DNA from: Hypoxylon rubiginosum
Lineage: Eukaryota; Ascomycota; Sordariomycetes; Xylariales; Hypoxylaceae
Assembly: GCA_902806565.1 (NCBI GenBank)
Contig: CADCXA010000008.1
Span: 496,001 to 560,000, forward strand
Direction of reading: 5' to 3'
Length of the DNA: 64,000 nt
Shown here: one piece after another, positions 33,317 through 44,351 of the stretch
Numbering within the stretch: the first letter of the stretch is position 1
Layout: every line of letters starts with the position of its first letter
Notes under the pieces: generated by a model
What the model was told of the DNA's origin: nothing
Database searches by the model: none
Seen by the model: only the letters and a program-made list of their open reading frames with translations
Translations under genes and position numbers: made by a program

Positions 33317-34432
33317 ATGTCATTGGTAGCTCAAAGGCAAGGGGGTAGTGATGGAATATCCAGCCGCCTGTCTACAGTAGAAGAAGACGGACCACTAGTT
33401 CGCTTGGATGATGTAATCCGACTATTCGATCTTAAGGCCGCCGAATTAGTGGATGACGCGGAGCAGAAAGACAATCTGGCATGCCCTTTCTGGAAGCATA
33501 ATCCTGCCCGGTATAAGCACGTTAAGAACGTGTGTACCATGGGAAAAGGTTTCAAAGATCTGGGAAAGTTGACGTAAGTTAGCTTGCCGTTGGATATTGA
33601 TAGAAATCGAGATGTTGACTGCTTCCTAGGGAACACATTAGACGGGTGCATTGCCTGAGGTTCGGGTGCGAGAATTGTAAGATGAGATTTACGAAATCTA
33701 GGGTCGAAGAAGTCGACGAGGAGAAGAGAAAACATATGGAGAAATGCAAGAAACCTAAAGTGAAACTGACGGATTCGGAACCGGAGTGGATGGACGAAAC
33801 CCAGGATGATGAATACCGACGCCTGAATTTCCAGAAGGATAAAGGCAACCCGGATCAATGTTACTCGAAGATATGTCGTGCATTATGGGGAGACTCCCAG
33901 AATGCGATTCAGGGGCCGCGTGAGTCTTCCAAATTACCTAATAGGAGGTAGACGGTGACTACGCATCGTACTGACTACGCTAGACCACACACCAGGATTC
34001 CAATTGGCAGTACTCCAATGGGATTACGTGACGAGTTTGAGGCAATTACCAAGCCATGGAAACGTTGAAGCTCCCCAACCGAGACAGGAGATGGCTACCA
34101 TAGCCAGTGCAGCGCCTGTTCATTTCAATCAGCATGTCGATCCAACGTTTCTCTCGCAACTCAATCTACTGAGCGGTAATGAGCCCTTCTATAGAGGGCA
34201 GCATAAGAAAGACTCAGGCGTGTGGTCGTGGGATCATACTTCGGATAATCAGACGAATCTCATGAAACCTTCAGCGGACTTTTCCTTCGACAATGAACCA
34301 GCGAGAGATAGCCCGGCGCCAGCACAGACGGAGTCGGATTATGCCGGGGCCTGGACCAATATGACGGTGCTGGATGGAAACTCTCAATTCGATTTCAACA
34401 TGGACGTTGATAACGACGAGGAAATCCTTTGA
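33317..34432 (+). CDS. C2H2-like zinc-finger protein (fungal family)
   Basis: Three exons: 33317-33573, 33630-33919 and 33984-34432; 331 aa, frame closes. Introns are 56 nt (GTAAGT...CCTAG, TTGAC branch) and 64 nt (GTGAGT...GCTAG, CTGAC branch). Visible zinc ligands: C56 and C73 with H88 and H93 in A-C-P-F-W-K-H-N-P...H-I-R-R-V-H, then C99, C102, H121 and C125. The C-P-F-x-K-H-x-P start with a long first finger is the hallmark of a large ascomycete family often annotated simply as C2H2-type proteins. The middle is charged; the C-terminal half is Gln/Ser/Asp-rich and ends in an acidic patch, as in activation domains. Probably nuclear. The ATG at 33317 is the first in frame. The target is unknown. 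Confidence 0.78.
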
Positions 34433-36440
34433 GGCTTTAGCTGAATGGGTCAAACTTTCGTGATGTTCAAATTGAAAGCTACCCAGGCAGTGTCTCAAAA
34501 TGAATGTCGGGCGGAGCAAAGGTTCGAGTGCAGGACGCTGGGAAGAAATCGTATTCCTTGTCAACACGTTCCTGGAATTTTTGTTACTAGGTACCTGACC
34601 TATAATAGAGTGCGACTCGCCAATTGTTTGGACTTCGAGTCTCCCACCGTCGATTTGGTGACCATATAATCGCTGAACAGGGCTTTAGAGAGGAGGATTC
34701 TTTGAGTGTCTCGACGAAATCCTCGAACTTGAGGGGCTGTTAATTCTTGGCGGCATTAGAGAGCCGTGTGCCTCTTGAGCAGGTCAACCTATTAAAACTA
34801 ACAGAACATCTCTAGACTAGAGGATCTAGTCCGAGTTGTATCGATTCCGAGAATATGACGATCAGAGCGGCAAGAATGCTGAATAGACAGATAGAGTAAA
34901 CGAGGTGGTAGAAGTCTAAGCTCGTACTCGCAGGGCTCTAAAGCGCTAAGCAAGGGGCTCAGGGGGCTGTAAGCGTGGTAAGCGTGCGCTAACGGACGAT
35001 CTCCCGCTGTCTTTCCGCTCCCCCACTCGCTGCCTACTACGTCACGCAACTCGTAACTTCATCGAGATGCACACATGCGGCTCAATCAATTTCTTTTTCT
35101 GCACGAGATTTAATTCCAAGTAAAACGACGAAGACATCTAATCTTGGAGGTAAATGTCATTACATAATATTGATGGCTGACTTATTCACTGCTTAGGTAC
35201 CTAGAAGCCAGCTCCGCTTGAGATAAATTCATTCGCGTCACAGGGCCCCGAATATAATACTTCGTGGGCTGGTTCCTCGTTATCTTTTGTCGGAAACAAC
35301 AGGATCGGCCATGCCGAGTAAGTGGCTTTTATCGATAGCATCAGCAGTATCAGCCGCGAAAATGATGGCAAACTCGCCGGCGGGGGATGTAGACGCTGGC
35401 GGTGTCGTCGTCGGGAAGTGTGAATAGCGCAAGCCCTTTGATGAAAACTGCTGCCCATATTAATATGCCAGTCAGCGGGCAAGCTCATCCACGAGAAGAG
35501 AAGCGAGAGAGAGAGAGACGCAAGTTGTAACCCCGAGTCGGAGTCGGGCGGGTAGACGACATAAGACGCATTGGCAACACTCCCGAGCTGCGCCGCCGCG
35601 CCGCCGAGGCCGCTTCGCTCAGATAAGGACGAGAAGGACGTGTCGGGCTGCTAGCACTCGACTAATGAACTGCCATTTCGAGCACCAATGGCAGTGAAAT
35701 TGGGTTTGAGGGGTGCCGCCATTAGGTAGAGTAGTAAACTCGAGACTGCTCTAAAAATATTGCTGCAATGCATTTCCAGAACTTTTGGTAAACGAAGATT
35801 TTTGTCAAGGAGGTAAAGTTACACGAGGATTCCCTATTACGCAGGCCGAGATGTGATAAAAAGAAGCAAGGGGAAACTTGAAGATCATGCAGATACCTGA
35901 ATACTTGATATTATATATTCTGATCGAATAACTCTTATGCCCCAACGCTGCTCCAAGCAGCCACTAAACGCCTCATCTTGCTTCTATATTCGCCCCGAGT
36001 TGTGAAGAATCGCGCATGAAGTCCATGTCTCTTGCGTGTAGGTATGCAAGCGCAAGGTAAATCTGTCTATCAAATCCAGTATCCTAGTTCCTCATAGAGA
36101 TCGCAGGTTTGCATTACTCCATTATGCATATTGCGCCAATTTAGAGAATACTTGCGCGGGTTGAACACGGAGTGATAATTCGAACCCAGGCCAGATGGTT
36201 TTGCGAAAACCCCAACAAACTTTGCTTCTCCATCACGAATGATGCCGCGGTAGTTGCCCGATAGTAACGAGAGTGCATGTCATCTCTAAGGACCAAGGCA
36301 AAGTCTTGATATATGCAAAGGAGGTAGATTTCGCTAATGTTCATAAATATGATTTGACCATCTTAGGAAGCTGACGCATATACTTAAGAAGAAAAAAAGG
36401 AGAAATGAACTCGAAATGTTTAAAAAGGCGCAAAAGTATT
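34433..36440. other. Intergenic region, 2 kb
   Basis: No recognisable coding region. It contains a GAGA run at about 35507-35518 and several short frames without motifs. Confidence 0.5.
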
Positions 36441-36539
36441 TGATGAGAGTGGGATTCGAACCCACGCGGATTGCTCCATGAGGAATTAGATGCTAAGGTG
36501 ACCTTAACCTCACGCCATAACCAACTCGGCCATCTCACC
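36441..36539 (-). tRNA. tRNA-Leu (anticodon AAG) with 17-nt intron
   Basis: A class II cloverleaf from GGTGAGATGGCC to TCTCATCA: acceptor GGTGAGA pairs with TCTCATC, the anticodon stem TGAGG pairs with CCTCA, and the T arm is GTGGG-TTCGAAT-CCCAC. The anticodon AAG is complementary to 36503-36505. The intron is 36485-36501, directly after position 37, and its CCTT can pair with the anticodon region as in canonical tRNA introns. The discriminator is A, correct for leucine. A T5 run at 36422-36426 (minus strand) is the likely Pol III terminator. Confidence 0.93.
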
Positions 36540-36747
36540 ATACCCGTCGCGTTAAACGCGTCCTTTCTTGGTTAAACTTCTTCCTATCTAAGGATATATT
36601 GTTAACGGAAATCGTCCCCGCACGTTCACCCCGCTCTTTGCTTACTAAGAATAGCTGGATGGGTCAATGAATATCGATAAGGATTAGGTAATTTCGAAAG
36701 ATCATTGTATTTTATGTGTATAAAGCGAACTCCGATATTCTAAACCC

Positions 36748-38914
36748 CTATTTTCTACACAGCCTACTGTTTTGCGAAGGCAAGTTCCCTAATATCTTCT
36801 CAGACATCTGCCAATCCTCCGACCCAACTGCGGTGTGTGCATAGAAGACGCCAAAGGGATCATACAGTTGCTTGAGTCGATACAGCTTCGGGTACTTGCT
36901 ACCGAAGAAAGCCTGGGTGAAGTCAGGCTCGATATAATCGGCCTCCGACATGTATGAGCCCGCGCCGGGCGACACATCTCTCCAGCGCTGCATCCAATCG
37001 AACGTCAACTTGTCACTAGCAGCTTTGATATCGGCCTCGGAGTTGCTGACGTTCCATAACGACGCTAATATGGCATGCAGTACCGTGTTTCTCCATGCCG
37101 GGTTGACGGCATTGTCCGGGTATCCTCCCTTAGGCGCCGCCGCGATGTTGAATGCAATCAAGTATCCGCCTTCTTCGACGACGCTCTTTACGGCATCGAA
37201 TGTTGCGTTCAGCTTCGCCGCATCTTGCCAATTGGACTTCGGGAACAAGCGACTGGCTTGGCGAATTGAATCGCTTGCGAAAGGCTCGACTGGGAAGCTC
37301 GCAAGCCAAGCATCGTAGTAGTCGTCGTACTCGGTGTAAACCGGATCAACATGGACTCCTAACGCCTCGAATTTCGCAAACAGCGGCGCAACCAACTCCT
37401 CGAGCTGTGCCTTCGACATGCCGGGCGCAAACCAAGGACCCATGTCCGATATAAATTGACCCTCTCCGACCTTTGAGATTCGGAAATACTCGTAGTTACC
37501 GGCGTCGGTATACGTGATGAAGCCGTCGAAGAACGCCCGTAGAGCGGCCCAGAACTGATCCACCGTGACGCTTGGCCCTGTCGCCAGGAGGTAGGTCATG
37601 GTAGTCACCTTGATCTTGGGATACGCTTTGACAACAACGGACGTTACTACACCGAAAGTAGAGCCTCCTCCGCCACGCAAAGCCCAGAATAGGTCTGGGT
37701 GGCTCGTTTCGCTTGCGGTCACGAACCGACCATCAGCCGTAACAACTTCCATCGACAACACCTGGTCGGCTCCCATGCCGTAGAGGCTAGATAGGGGTGA
37801 GTGGCCACCGCCAAGGAGAAAGCCCCCCATGACACCCACAGTCTAAGGAATTCCGTCAGCATCAAATTGATAGACGTGGAGAAAGTAGCAGATGAGACTC
37901 ACCCGACCCTCGCCACCGACGATAGTCACTCCATGCTGCCTGGCCGCTTCATACGCTTCGAAGGCCTGGACACCGGTGCCCAGTTTGAAGGCAGGACCGT
38001 AGTAGGATCCTTGCCAATAATTCTTAAAGAATTGGGTCTGTTTGAGATTGTGAGTCCAAATCGACAGTGCTCCCATCCCAACTGACTTGGCACTGAAGTC
38101 GTGGCCGGTATTTTTGATGACTAGGCGTAGATTTAAGTTGCGTGCAAAGTTGACGGCAAGCTGGATCTGCGCAACATTGCGGACGGCAACTGAATACGCA
38201 GGATACCCTCCGATTGAACATTCGGTCTCCGCTGGTACTAAGGCCGGCGGCATGCAAGTTGATCCCTGGAATAGGACAGCATTGACTGATGTAGGGTCCT
38301 CGGTGCTATTAGAAGATGTTAGAACCACCATCTGTCTCTATCATTACTCGAAACGTACTGGTATATGGATGCATTGATCCAGTTATTGGTGATGAAATTA
38401 CACTTAGCCGCGTCGAAGTTTTCGAAGGAATCATAGCAAGATGATGCATAGGGAACCGTCTCGATCAAAGCATCGCCAAGTAAGATGTTGAAAAGCCTCC
38501 AGGTGAGTTCAGAGGGCCAAAAGTAGTCACCTGGGTACGTCTTGCATTTTCCAAATATGGTCCGCTTAGACAGCGTCTCCGTCGAGCTGGACTCATTCTG
38601 GAAGCTGAATAACGTGATATTGGATAGTTCCAGCTCCGTGAGGTTAGCCAGCACAGCATCTGTCAGCTGCAGCGTCTCTCCTACGAAGAGATCTGCTGTC
38701 GAATTAGATTCGTGCGCGTCGACGCTAGCCACTGCAGGCGCTATAGTGGACTCATTGGCCGCTGATGCGAAGGTCAGTCACGATATCTCCTATAGGCTGC
38801 TAGGGAGGCGAGCTTACGAATTGTGGCATTTTCCACGACGATGGTTTGGGCTCCGACAATGGGCAACAGGGGAATCAGTAAAGCAGCTACGGCAGCGGCT
38901 CTGAAGCAAGACAT
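36748..38914 (-). CDS. Secreted FAD-linked oxidoreductase (VAO/BBE-like)
   Basis: Four exons: 38914-38818, 38761-38359, 38305-37903 and 37842-36748; 665 aa, frame closes. Introns are 56, 53 and 60 nt, starting GTAAGC, GTACGT and GTGAGT. Residues 1-22 form a signal peptide ending V-G-A. The FAD-binding type-4 domain begins near 196 ([14 protein letters not shown]) and contains N-T-G-H-D at 232-236, where the His is the usual site of covalent flavin attachment. G-T-G-V-Q and [20 protein letters not shown] follow. The end [18 protein letters not shown] matches the berberine-bridge C-terminal segment. Several N-x-S/T sites fit secretion. Relatives oxidise sugars, alkaloids or polyketides; substrate unknown. 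Divergent from the 40728 gene. Confidence 0.93.
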
Positions 38915-39019
38915 TGCGGCTACACGTGCCCAGGAAGTCGGCAGACGCTGCGGTGGGACAGAACGAGCGAACCAGAGACACTTTAAACAACCCACGTGGA
39001 AATGCGTCTACAGCCGCCG

Positions 39020-39028
39020 TATATAATA
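39020..39028 (-). promoter_or_regulatory. TATA-like element of the FAD oxidoreductase
   Basis: TATTATATA on the minus strand lies about 106-114 bp upstream of the ATG at 38914. A CACGTG palindrome is present nearer the gene at about 38992-38997. Motif matches only. Confidence 0.35.
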
Positions 39029-40629
39029 TGCAAAGCTCCATGATAACTTACGACCGGACCCGGGGGGATACGGTTAGCGCCCCGTCGGCCATGTGTCGTG
39101 CCATGGCGTCGACCATGGATGAGAGGCTTCAATGGGCTGAACTAGTGCAACAGTTACAGCAGATCAGATCCCAGCACGAGAATCCTTCCACGCTAAACAC
39201 GAGGAGGCAAGGCGAGCCGGACCATATGAAAGTCTAGAAAGAGCTGAAATATTCCGGCGCCACTCTACAATGTTTGCCGAGGACCCGCATAGGATTATTA
39301 AGTCTTGGAAAGGCCTAGCAATCAGCGCATGCAGGACCGGGGCCGAAGTCCAACTGAGACTATCCAGGCGCCATCTTATCCTTTTCGCTGAAAGTCGATA
39401 TCAAAGAGTTGCATTGTGTTTATTAATCGGTGATGGGGATCTAGAAGCAGCCCTGGACGACCGAGACACTCCCCGGCGAGAAAGTTTTGTAAAATCAAGA
39501 TGGAAAAAAAAAACTTCAAGCCGGAAAGAAGCAATTCCACAAATAAATAAACGAGCATGAGGGCGCGCGACGAAATTCTGTTTGCTTTTTCGTCCCGATA
39601 ATGCCGGGCAACCAGGACGTTGAATTCTACCCCGACCCTTGTAGACCGGTTACATCGTGGGCCGTCTGGCTAAAGAGGCCAACGAATGGGTGAGATACTA
39701 CATCCGTGCCAAGAGGTCACCCCGATGCAGGTTGTTTAGTAGGGTGGTCTTTTACCCCAGGTCGAACTACCAGCTATACTACCGGTTACCTCATGCATAT
39801 CTAATACGGGCCGTGTTCTAGATTTGCAGGCGTCAAGCTCTTTCTCCGCAATTCGACCCTTTGATCTTCGTAACGATCATGTCGTGATACCCAACCTCGC
39901 CCCTCCTATACGCCCCTAACGGGGTCGAATCTCGGTTGAAATTCGATACGTGACCATGGGGATGCTTAGCTTTAGAACCGTTCGACTAGTTCTTCAATAT
40001 ACCTAGTAGGTACTACAGGGAGCGGCATCAGTGTGCTACGCATACTGTTCCTATTCGCGAAAGCCCCTCCGCCGAAGGAGGTGTGTGTTCACGAGACAGT
40101 CGGCATTAGATCTTATAGACATGACATATGCATTGGTCATGCGGTACTTTCTATTGGTTTCTCTCTCCCCAATTATCCACTCTTCTATGATTTGAGCGGA
40201 GAATTGGTCCTCGGAACTTGTTTCGTGAATTGCTTTCATACTGAAGTGCAGATACTTGCGCGGGTTGTTTTGACATGGGAGTTAAGAGTACGGATAGGCC
40301 CGAAGACGCGAACAATCGGTCCTGCAGAGCAATACCGTTGAAATCAACAGACAGAATCAAGCATATGCAAAGGAGCCCAGAGAAACCATATAAAAAGTCT
40401 TGGCTGCAGCGAGATCCCGTCCACACCTTGCCCTGTTCCGGCGAAATAGTCGCCTTTTTACTAGATAGGGACGTTTGGTGTATTGACGTAAAGAGGCTGA
40501 ATTCGAATCTGTGGTAGGACAGGAGCAATTTATGGGGATGCGTAAGCTCTTCCGGGCCACCACTAGGCCCTGCACTACTTTGCGTGCCGCGTTGAGGCCT
40601 GCCGAAAAATATAGTGTCTGCTGCGGCCG

Positions 40630-40642
40630 CTATATAGATATA
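40630..40642 (+). promoter_or_regulatory. TATA-like element of the rhodopsin-domain gene
   Basis: CTATATAGATATA lies about 86-98 bp before the ATG at 40728. Motif match only. Confidence 0.3.
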
Positions 40643-40727
40643 TTCGTCTGTTCGACGTCGAACGGCATAACTTAGACTTTTGAATGGACTTGGCCAACCT
40701 GCTGCGCAACAAGCAGCGCATACGATT

Positions 40728-42394
40728 ATGGAGTCTTCTCTGTACACATTCCTCTCGAGCGTAGCGAAGAGACAGTCCCTCGAGGGGCCCGGGAAACCGT
40801 CCGGAGAGGTTAGCGATGCTTACCCCTATTCACCCCTCCAGCAAGGCGGCCTCTTCATTCTATTCTTTTTCCCGTCGATCGCGCTGGCAGTTGTGGGTCT
40901 TAGGGTGTATGGGAGAGTAAGAAGTAGGCAATTCGGATGGGGTAAGTGGCGGATGACGGGGAAATTAGCGAAATACGAACCCTTTCCGTCGACGTAAGGC
41001 TGATGAAGCTTCGCAGACGATGCTCTCACATGTCTAGCCATGGTAAGCAGCAACTCGCTTTCTTTGAAGTGAACCTCGCTGACAAAACCAGGCGTTTTCG
41101 ATAGCCGAGACAGGATGTTCGTACATGGGTAAGTATCGGCGAGGAAGCCTGCACGGATGGGTACACCACATGGCGCCAAAGGATTGCGGTGGCTAACAAT
41201 GTCTCGTATAGCCATGCGGACTGCATATCTAGGGGTCCACGTGTACGATATTCCCATGACGGCCGACGTTAGCCTCGGAATGTATTGGAACTACGTGATA
41301 CAGATCCTGTACAACCCGATCCTCGCCCTCGTCAAATGCTCCGTCTTAACCTTCCTCCTACGGATAGGGGGCCAGAGACGAAAGATCAGATATTCAATAC
41401 ATGCCCTCAATGTGTTCAATATTGGCTTGATGATCGCCATCTTCGTCACCGTTATCTTCCAATGTTCGCCCATCCCCTATTTCTGGAAGCGAATTACCAA
41501 TCCGACGTTGGAAGGCAAATGTATCGATACTGGAGTGTTTTACGTGACGACTGCATCGTTGACAATATTCACGGACGTGCTTGTCCTCGCACTCCCGTTT
41601 TGGATCTTCATGGGATTGAAGATGGCGCCCAAGGTTAAACTTGCCATAATGGCTGTATTTCTCCTAGGAGCAATGTGAGTTATTCTCAGCCAACTGCCGA
41701 AGGTTACGCGAAAATGTTAACAGTGTCTCAGCGTTACGGTCGTCAGCGTTCTCCGAATGTTATGGATCATAGAGACATCCCTATATCCGATGAAATTCGA
41801 TTACTCGTATGATATTAGGTTTACATATTCAGCCGTCGAGACGAACCTAGCGATAATCACGGCCTCGGGACCGGCACTGCGACCCTTGTTTATGGTTTGG
41901 TTCCCGCGGTTCTTCTCTTCTCTCCGTGGGACGTCGAATCAGAATTACCGCTACCGAGGTGGCGCATACGCGTTAAATGACACGGGAAACGCCAACAAAG
42001 CGAGCGTACAAGGAAACGGGTCGAAGGCAGATCAGCTGTACGGCACGTCGGTGAGTAAGCCCCAGATTTTATCGATTTCCACTTCTGGCGTGCATGTGTC
42101 TCGGGAGCCCGTTATTTGTCATTAGGAAGCTCCCGTGGCTGAAACATGACTCAGAAATCTCCAGCCATGAGTCGCCAAGTCACCTAATATTTACTACTAG
42201 CATATTTGCTGACTCATCCCGGTTGTTCCATTCAGTCATTTGCTCTGCGAGACATGAAGAGGCGTACGGAGATACGGGGCCACTCGCCGACGACCAGCGA
42301 GGAGGAGATTATGACGTACAACGGCATTGTGCGAACGACGGAAGTCGAGGTCGCGTTTGGTGCCAGACCAGCGTCTTCTCCCCGCGAACAATGA
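40728..42394 (+). CDS. Rhodopsin-domain integral membrane protein (PTH11-like, seven helices)
   Basis: Six exons: 40728-40941, 41017-41042 (26 nt), 41092-41128 (37 nt), 41212-41674, 41732-42050 and 42236-42394; 405 aa, frame closes. Introns are 75, 49, 83, 57 and 185 nt with GTAAG/GTGAG donors. This is the fungal rhodopsin-like domain: helix 1 F-I-L-F-F-F-P-S-I-A-L-A-V-V-G-L, then F-G-W-D-D-A-L made by the exon 1-2 junction. Helices follow around W-N-Y-V-I-Q-I-L-Y-N, L-M-I-A-I-F-V-T-V-I-F, C-I-D-T-G-V-F-Y-V-T-T-A-S-L, and the L-R-M-L-W-I-I-E-T-S segment. The tail ends in a T-S-E-E-E-I-M-T-Y-N-G-I-V-R-T-T-E motif that is typical of the family. Some PTH11-type relatives are surface-sensing receptors; the ligand here is unknown. 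Confidence 0.92.
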
Positions 42395-42890
42395 ATGATA
42401 ACGAAAAACAAGAAAACGTCAAAAAGGAAATAAATAAATAAACTACTTCATATTGGTAATTAATTTAATGCTCATAAGGGGGTGCGTGTAAATAGGGAAA
42501 ATGCAAGGTCCGGCGTACTTTGCTGTAAATAAGAACTATTATGTCCAGTTTTACGAGGAACTGAGGTGCTGCCAAATACTTAAAAATACCTTACAGTATT
42601 GGTAAGTAAATTGTGGCCTTGTTGGTTACAATTATAATGCCAATCCAAGCTAATTCCTTTTATCATGTCAGGCATTTTCAGATCTGCCATTAATACCTAT
42701 GAGCTAACTTTCACTATGTAATACGGAGATAAAGGAGAAATTTCTTGGCCATCACTATCTGCTTCGTTAACGAAGCCCCCTGTGTGATAAAATATCTGTT
42801 TTAGAGTTGAAGTCGAGTTATGAAATAGGGGAATGTACGGAGCAGGACATCGTAAATCCACTGTTCTCACTTTTAGGTGTGTAAATAAGC
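42395..42890. other. AT-rich intergenic segment
   Basis: No coding region recognised. It leads into the transposon-remnant zone. Confidence 0.45.
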
Positions 42891-43138
42891 TGTCACGAAG
42901 CCAACCATGCGGTAAAGAAACAACTATGTTGTTGCACGAAGAGCTACGAACCTAGAGGGCTACCAAGTCCCATGTATATACAGACAAAGAGACCTATCCC
43001 TTCCTTTATACCCATCAGCCTGTAGCTCCTATCCAGGCCCCTTAGCCCCTATCATGACCATGAGGGCTCCGTGACTTATATCTGGTTCCTAAGGGTGACC
43101 AACAAGCCCGTAGCCTAACGAGGGCTATGGTCCTGACA
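42891..43138 (+). mobile_element. Solo LTR with perfect 5-bp target duplication
   Basis: A 248-bp element with TGTCACG...CCTGACA ends. It is flanked directly by TAAGC on both sides (42886-42890 and 43139-43143). The 5-bp duplication and TG...CA termini are diagnostic of LTR retrotransposon integration. No gag or pol sequence is attached, so recombination between LTRs probably removed the body. It is related to the copies at 32233, 43745 and 44193. Confidence 0.85.
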
Positions 43139-43744
43139 TAAGCTACCTAATCTAGGTAAGTAGGTACTTCGCTGGTGATATTTGTTTGGAAACCTAGGGA
43201 GCTTAGGCATATAGCTCCTACGGATATGGTATTATCTGTCTGTACCTTAACACGCGAGGTTGCATCGGTATAGATGACCAGCTGGAGCAGGACAGGTCGT
43301 GGAACCGGTGTGGAAAGAGGACTAACAAAAAAGGGGAGACCCGTAAGAACGAAGAATCATAGTTAACTTAAGAGCCGTAAAGAGGCTAAGATGAAGGAAT
43401 AGGTCGAAGCTGGTGGCCATTAGACTGAGTCTTTCTGTTGGGTACCACTAATATGTAAAGGCATATATAAGATCTGGCTCCCATACAAGGGCTGTACTTA
43501 GGGTCGATACCATTATAATACTGCTTTTCCAAGTAGTTTCGAAAATTCAAAAAAGAAAATGATTTGAAAGTCATGAGTGTTATCGCTGTGAGTCTACCTC
43601 GAAGGCATTATAAAAGGCTTCGACCTGTCTCCTTTCATCTGATGGTGTCAACAATTCACGAATTTCTTAGATAGACCTCTATATCAACGTACATTGACTT
43701 CTGTTATGGTCTTATTATTGGTTACCTGGATGGTATAGCAGGCC

Positions 43745-43901
43745 TGTCGGGAGATAGGGCAGACCAGTAAGGGGATACACAGGATAAAGGCTCAGTTGTT
43801 CTTAGTTCCTCTATGAATACCAAGACCCGGCTACGGTCAGGTTCATAACCCTTTGCGTGATAACATAGCTATCTTGTCTTATGATTGGCCTCGTGGCGAC
43901 A
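43745..43901 (-). mobile_element. Diverged solo LTR, inverted
   Basis: About 157 bp with TGTCG...CGACA ends. On the minus strand its start, GCCACGAGGCCAATCATAAGAC, and the following TAGCTATGTTATCACGC correspond to the 5' part of the LTR at 42891. No target duplication is visible. Confidence 0.6.
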
Positions 43902-44192
43902 TTACTTAATTCTAAGAAGCATCATCAACCGCCATACCTTGAGCGAGGACTGCATCATCATCTCATCTTAGTATTAGCATAGTAGAGTTCAACCTGAAAT
44001 TAGCACCGTAAACGAGGACGCAGTCTACCTAGTGCTACAAGAAAGTCTACTATCCCTCTACAGTATGGCCGCTAAGTCAGGCGTTCCTCTTTTTTTGGAC
44101 CACCCTTAGAAGAGGTTCAGTCCCCCCGAGGCTATCGACTCGGTTTGTTTTTATTTCTGCTCAGGATTTTCTATTCAAACGCATGAATATAT

Positions 44193-44351
44193 TGTCAAGG
44201 TCTTGGCTCCCACCACCTCACTAGTTAGTTGGTACGAGAGGGAGTTAGTATAGGCCCCTTTGTTCATACCCGAGGCTGGTAGCTGTTGGGCTCATAGCTC
44301 TCGGCGTAACAACATAGTTGTTTACTCGCTGTATAATTAGCCTTGTGATAC
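44193..44351 (-). mobile_element. Diverged solo LTR, inverted
   Basis: About 159 bp starting TGTCAAGG. Read on the minus strand, it contains AAACAACTATGTTGTTACGCCGAGAGCTATGAGCC, matching the LTR family core. It lies 291 bp from the other inverted copy; the two may be the ends of a very short, internally deleted element, but they differ a lot from each other. Confidence 0.6.

Larger units (their letters stand above)
38915..40727. other. Divergent promoter region between the oxidoreductase and the membrane protein genes
   Basis: About 1.8 kb. It contains TATA-like elements for both flanking genes and one frame open from 39141 to 39560 (139 codons, no early ATG) whose residues include E-R-A-E-I-F-R-R-H-S. 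I cannot assign it, and frames of this length are expected by chance in 64 kb. A minus-strand frame at 40151-40747 also lacks motifs. Confidence 0.45.

Noticed and set aside
39141..39560. 139-codon open frame between the divergent genes
   Set aside because: Charged and partly protein-like, but no early ATG and no family recognised; such a frame is expected by chance in a window of this size.
40151..40747. 198-codon minus-strand frame upstream of the rhodopsin-domain gene
   Set aside because: No domain, overlaps the likely promoter and start of a well-supported gene, and has no conserved-looking block.
43745..44351. Complete LTR retrotransposon
   Set aside because: No gag, protease, reverse transcriptase or integrase motifs between or beside the LTR pieces.
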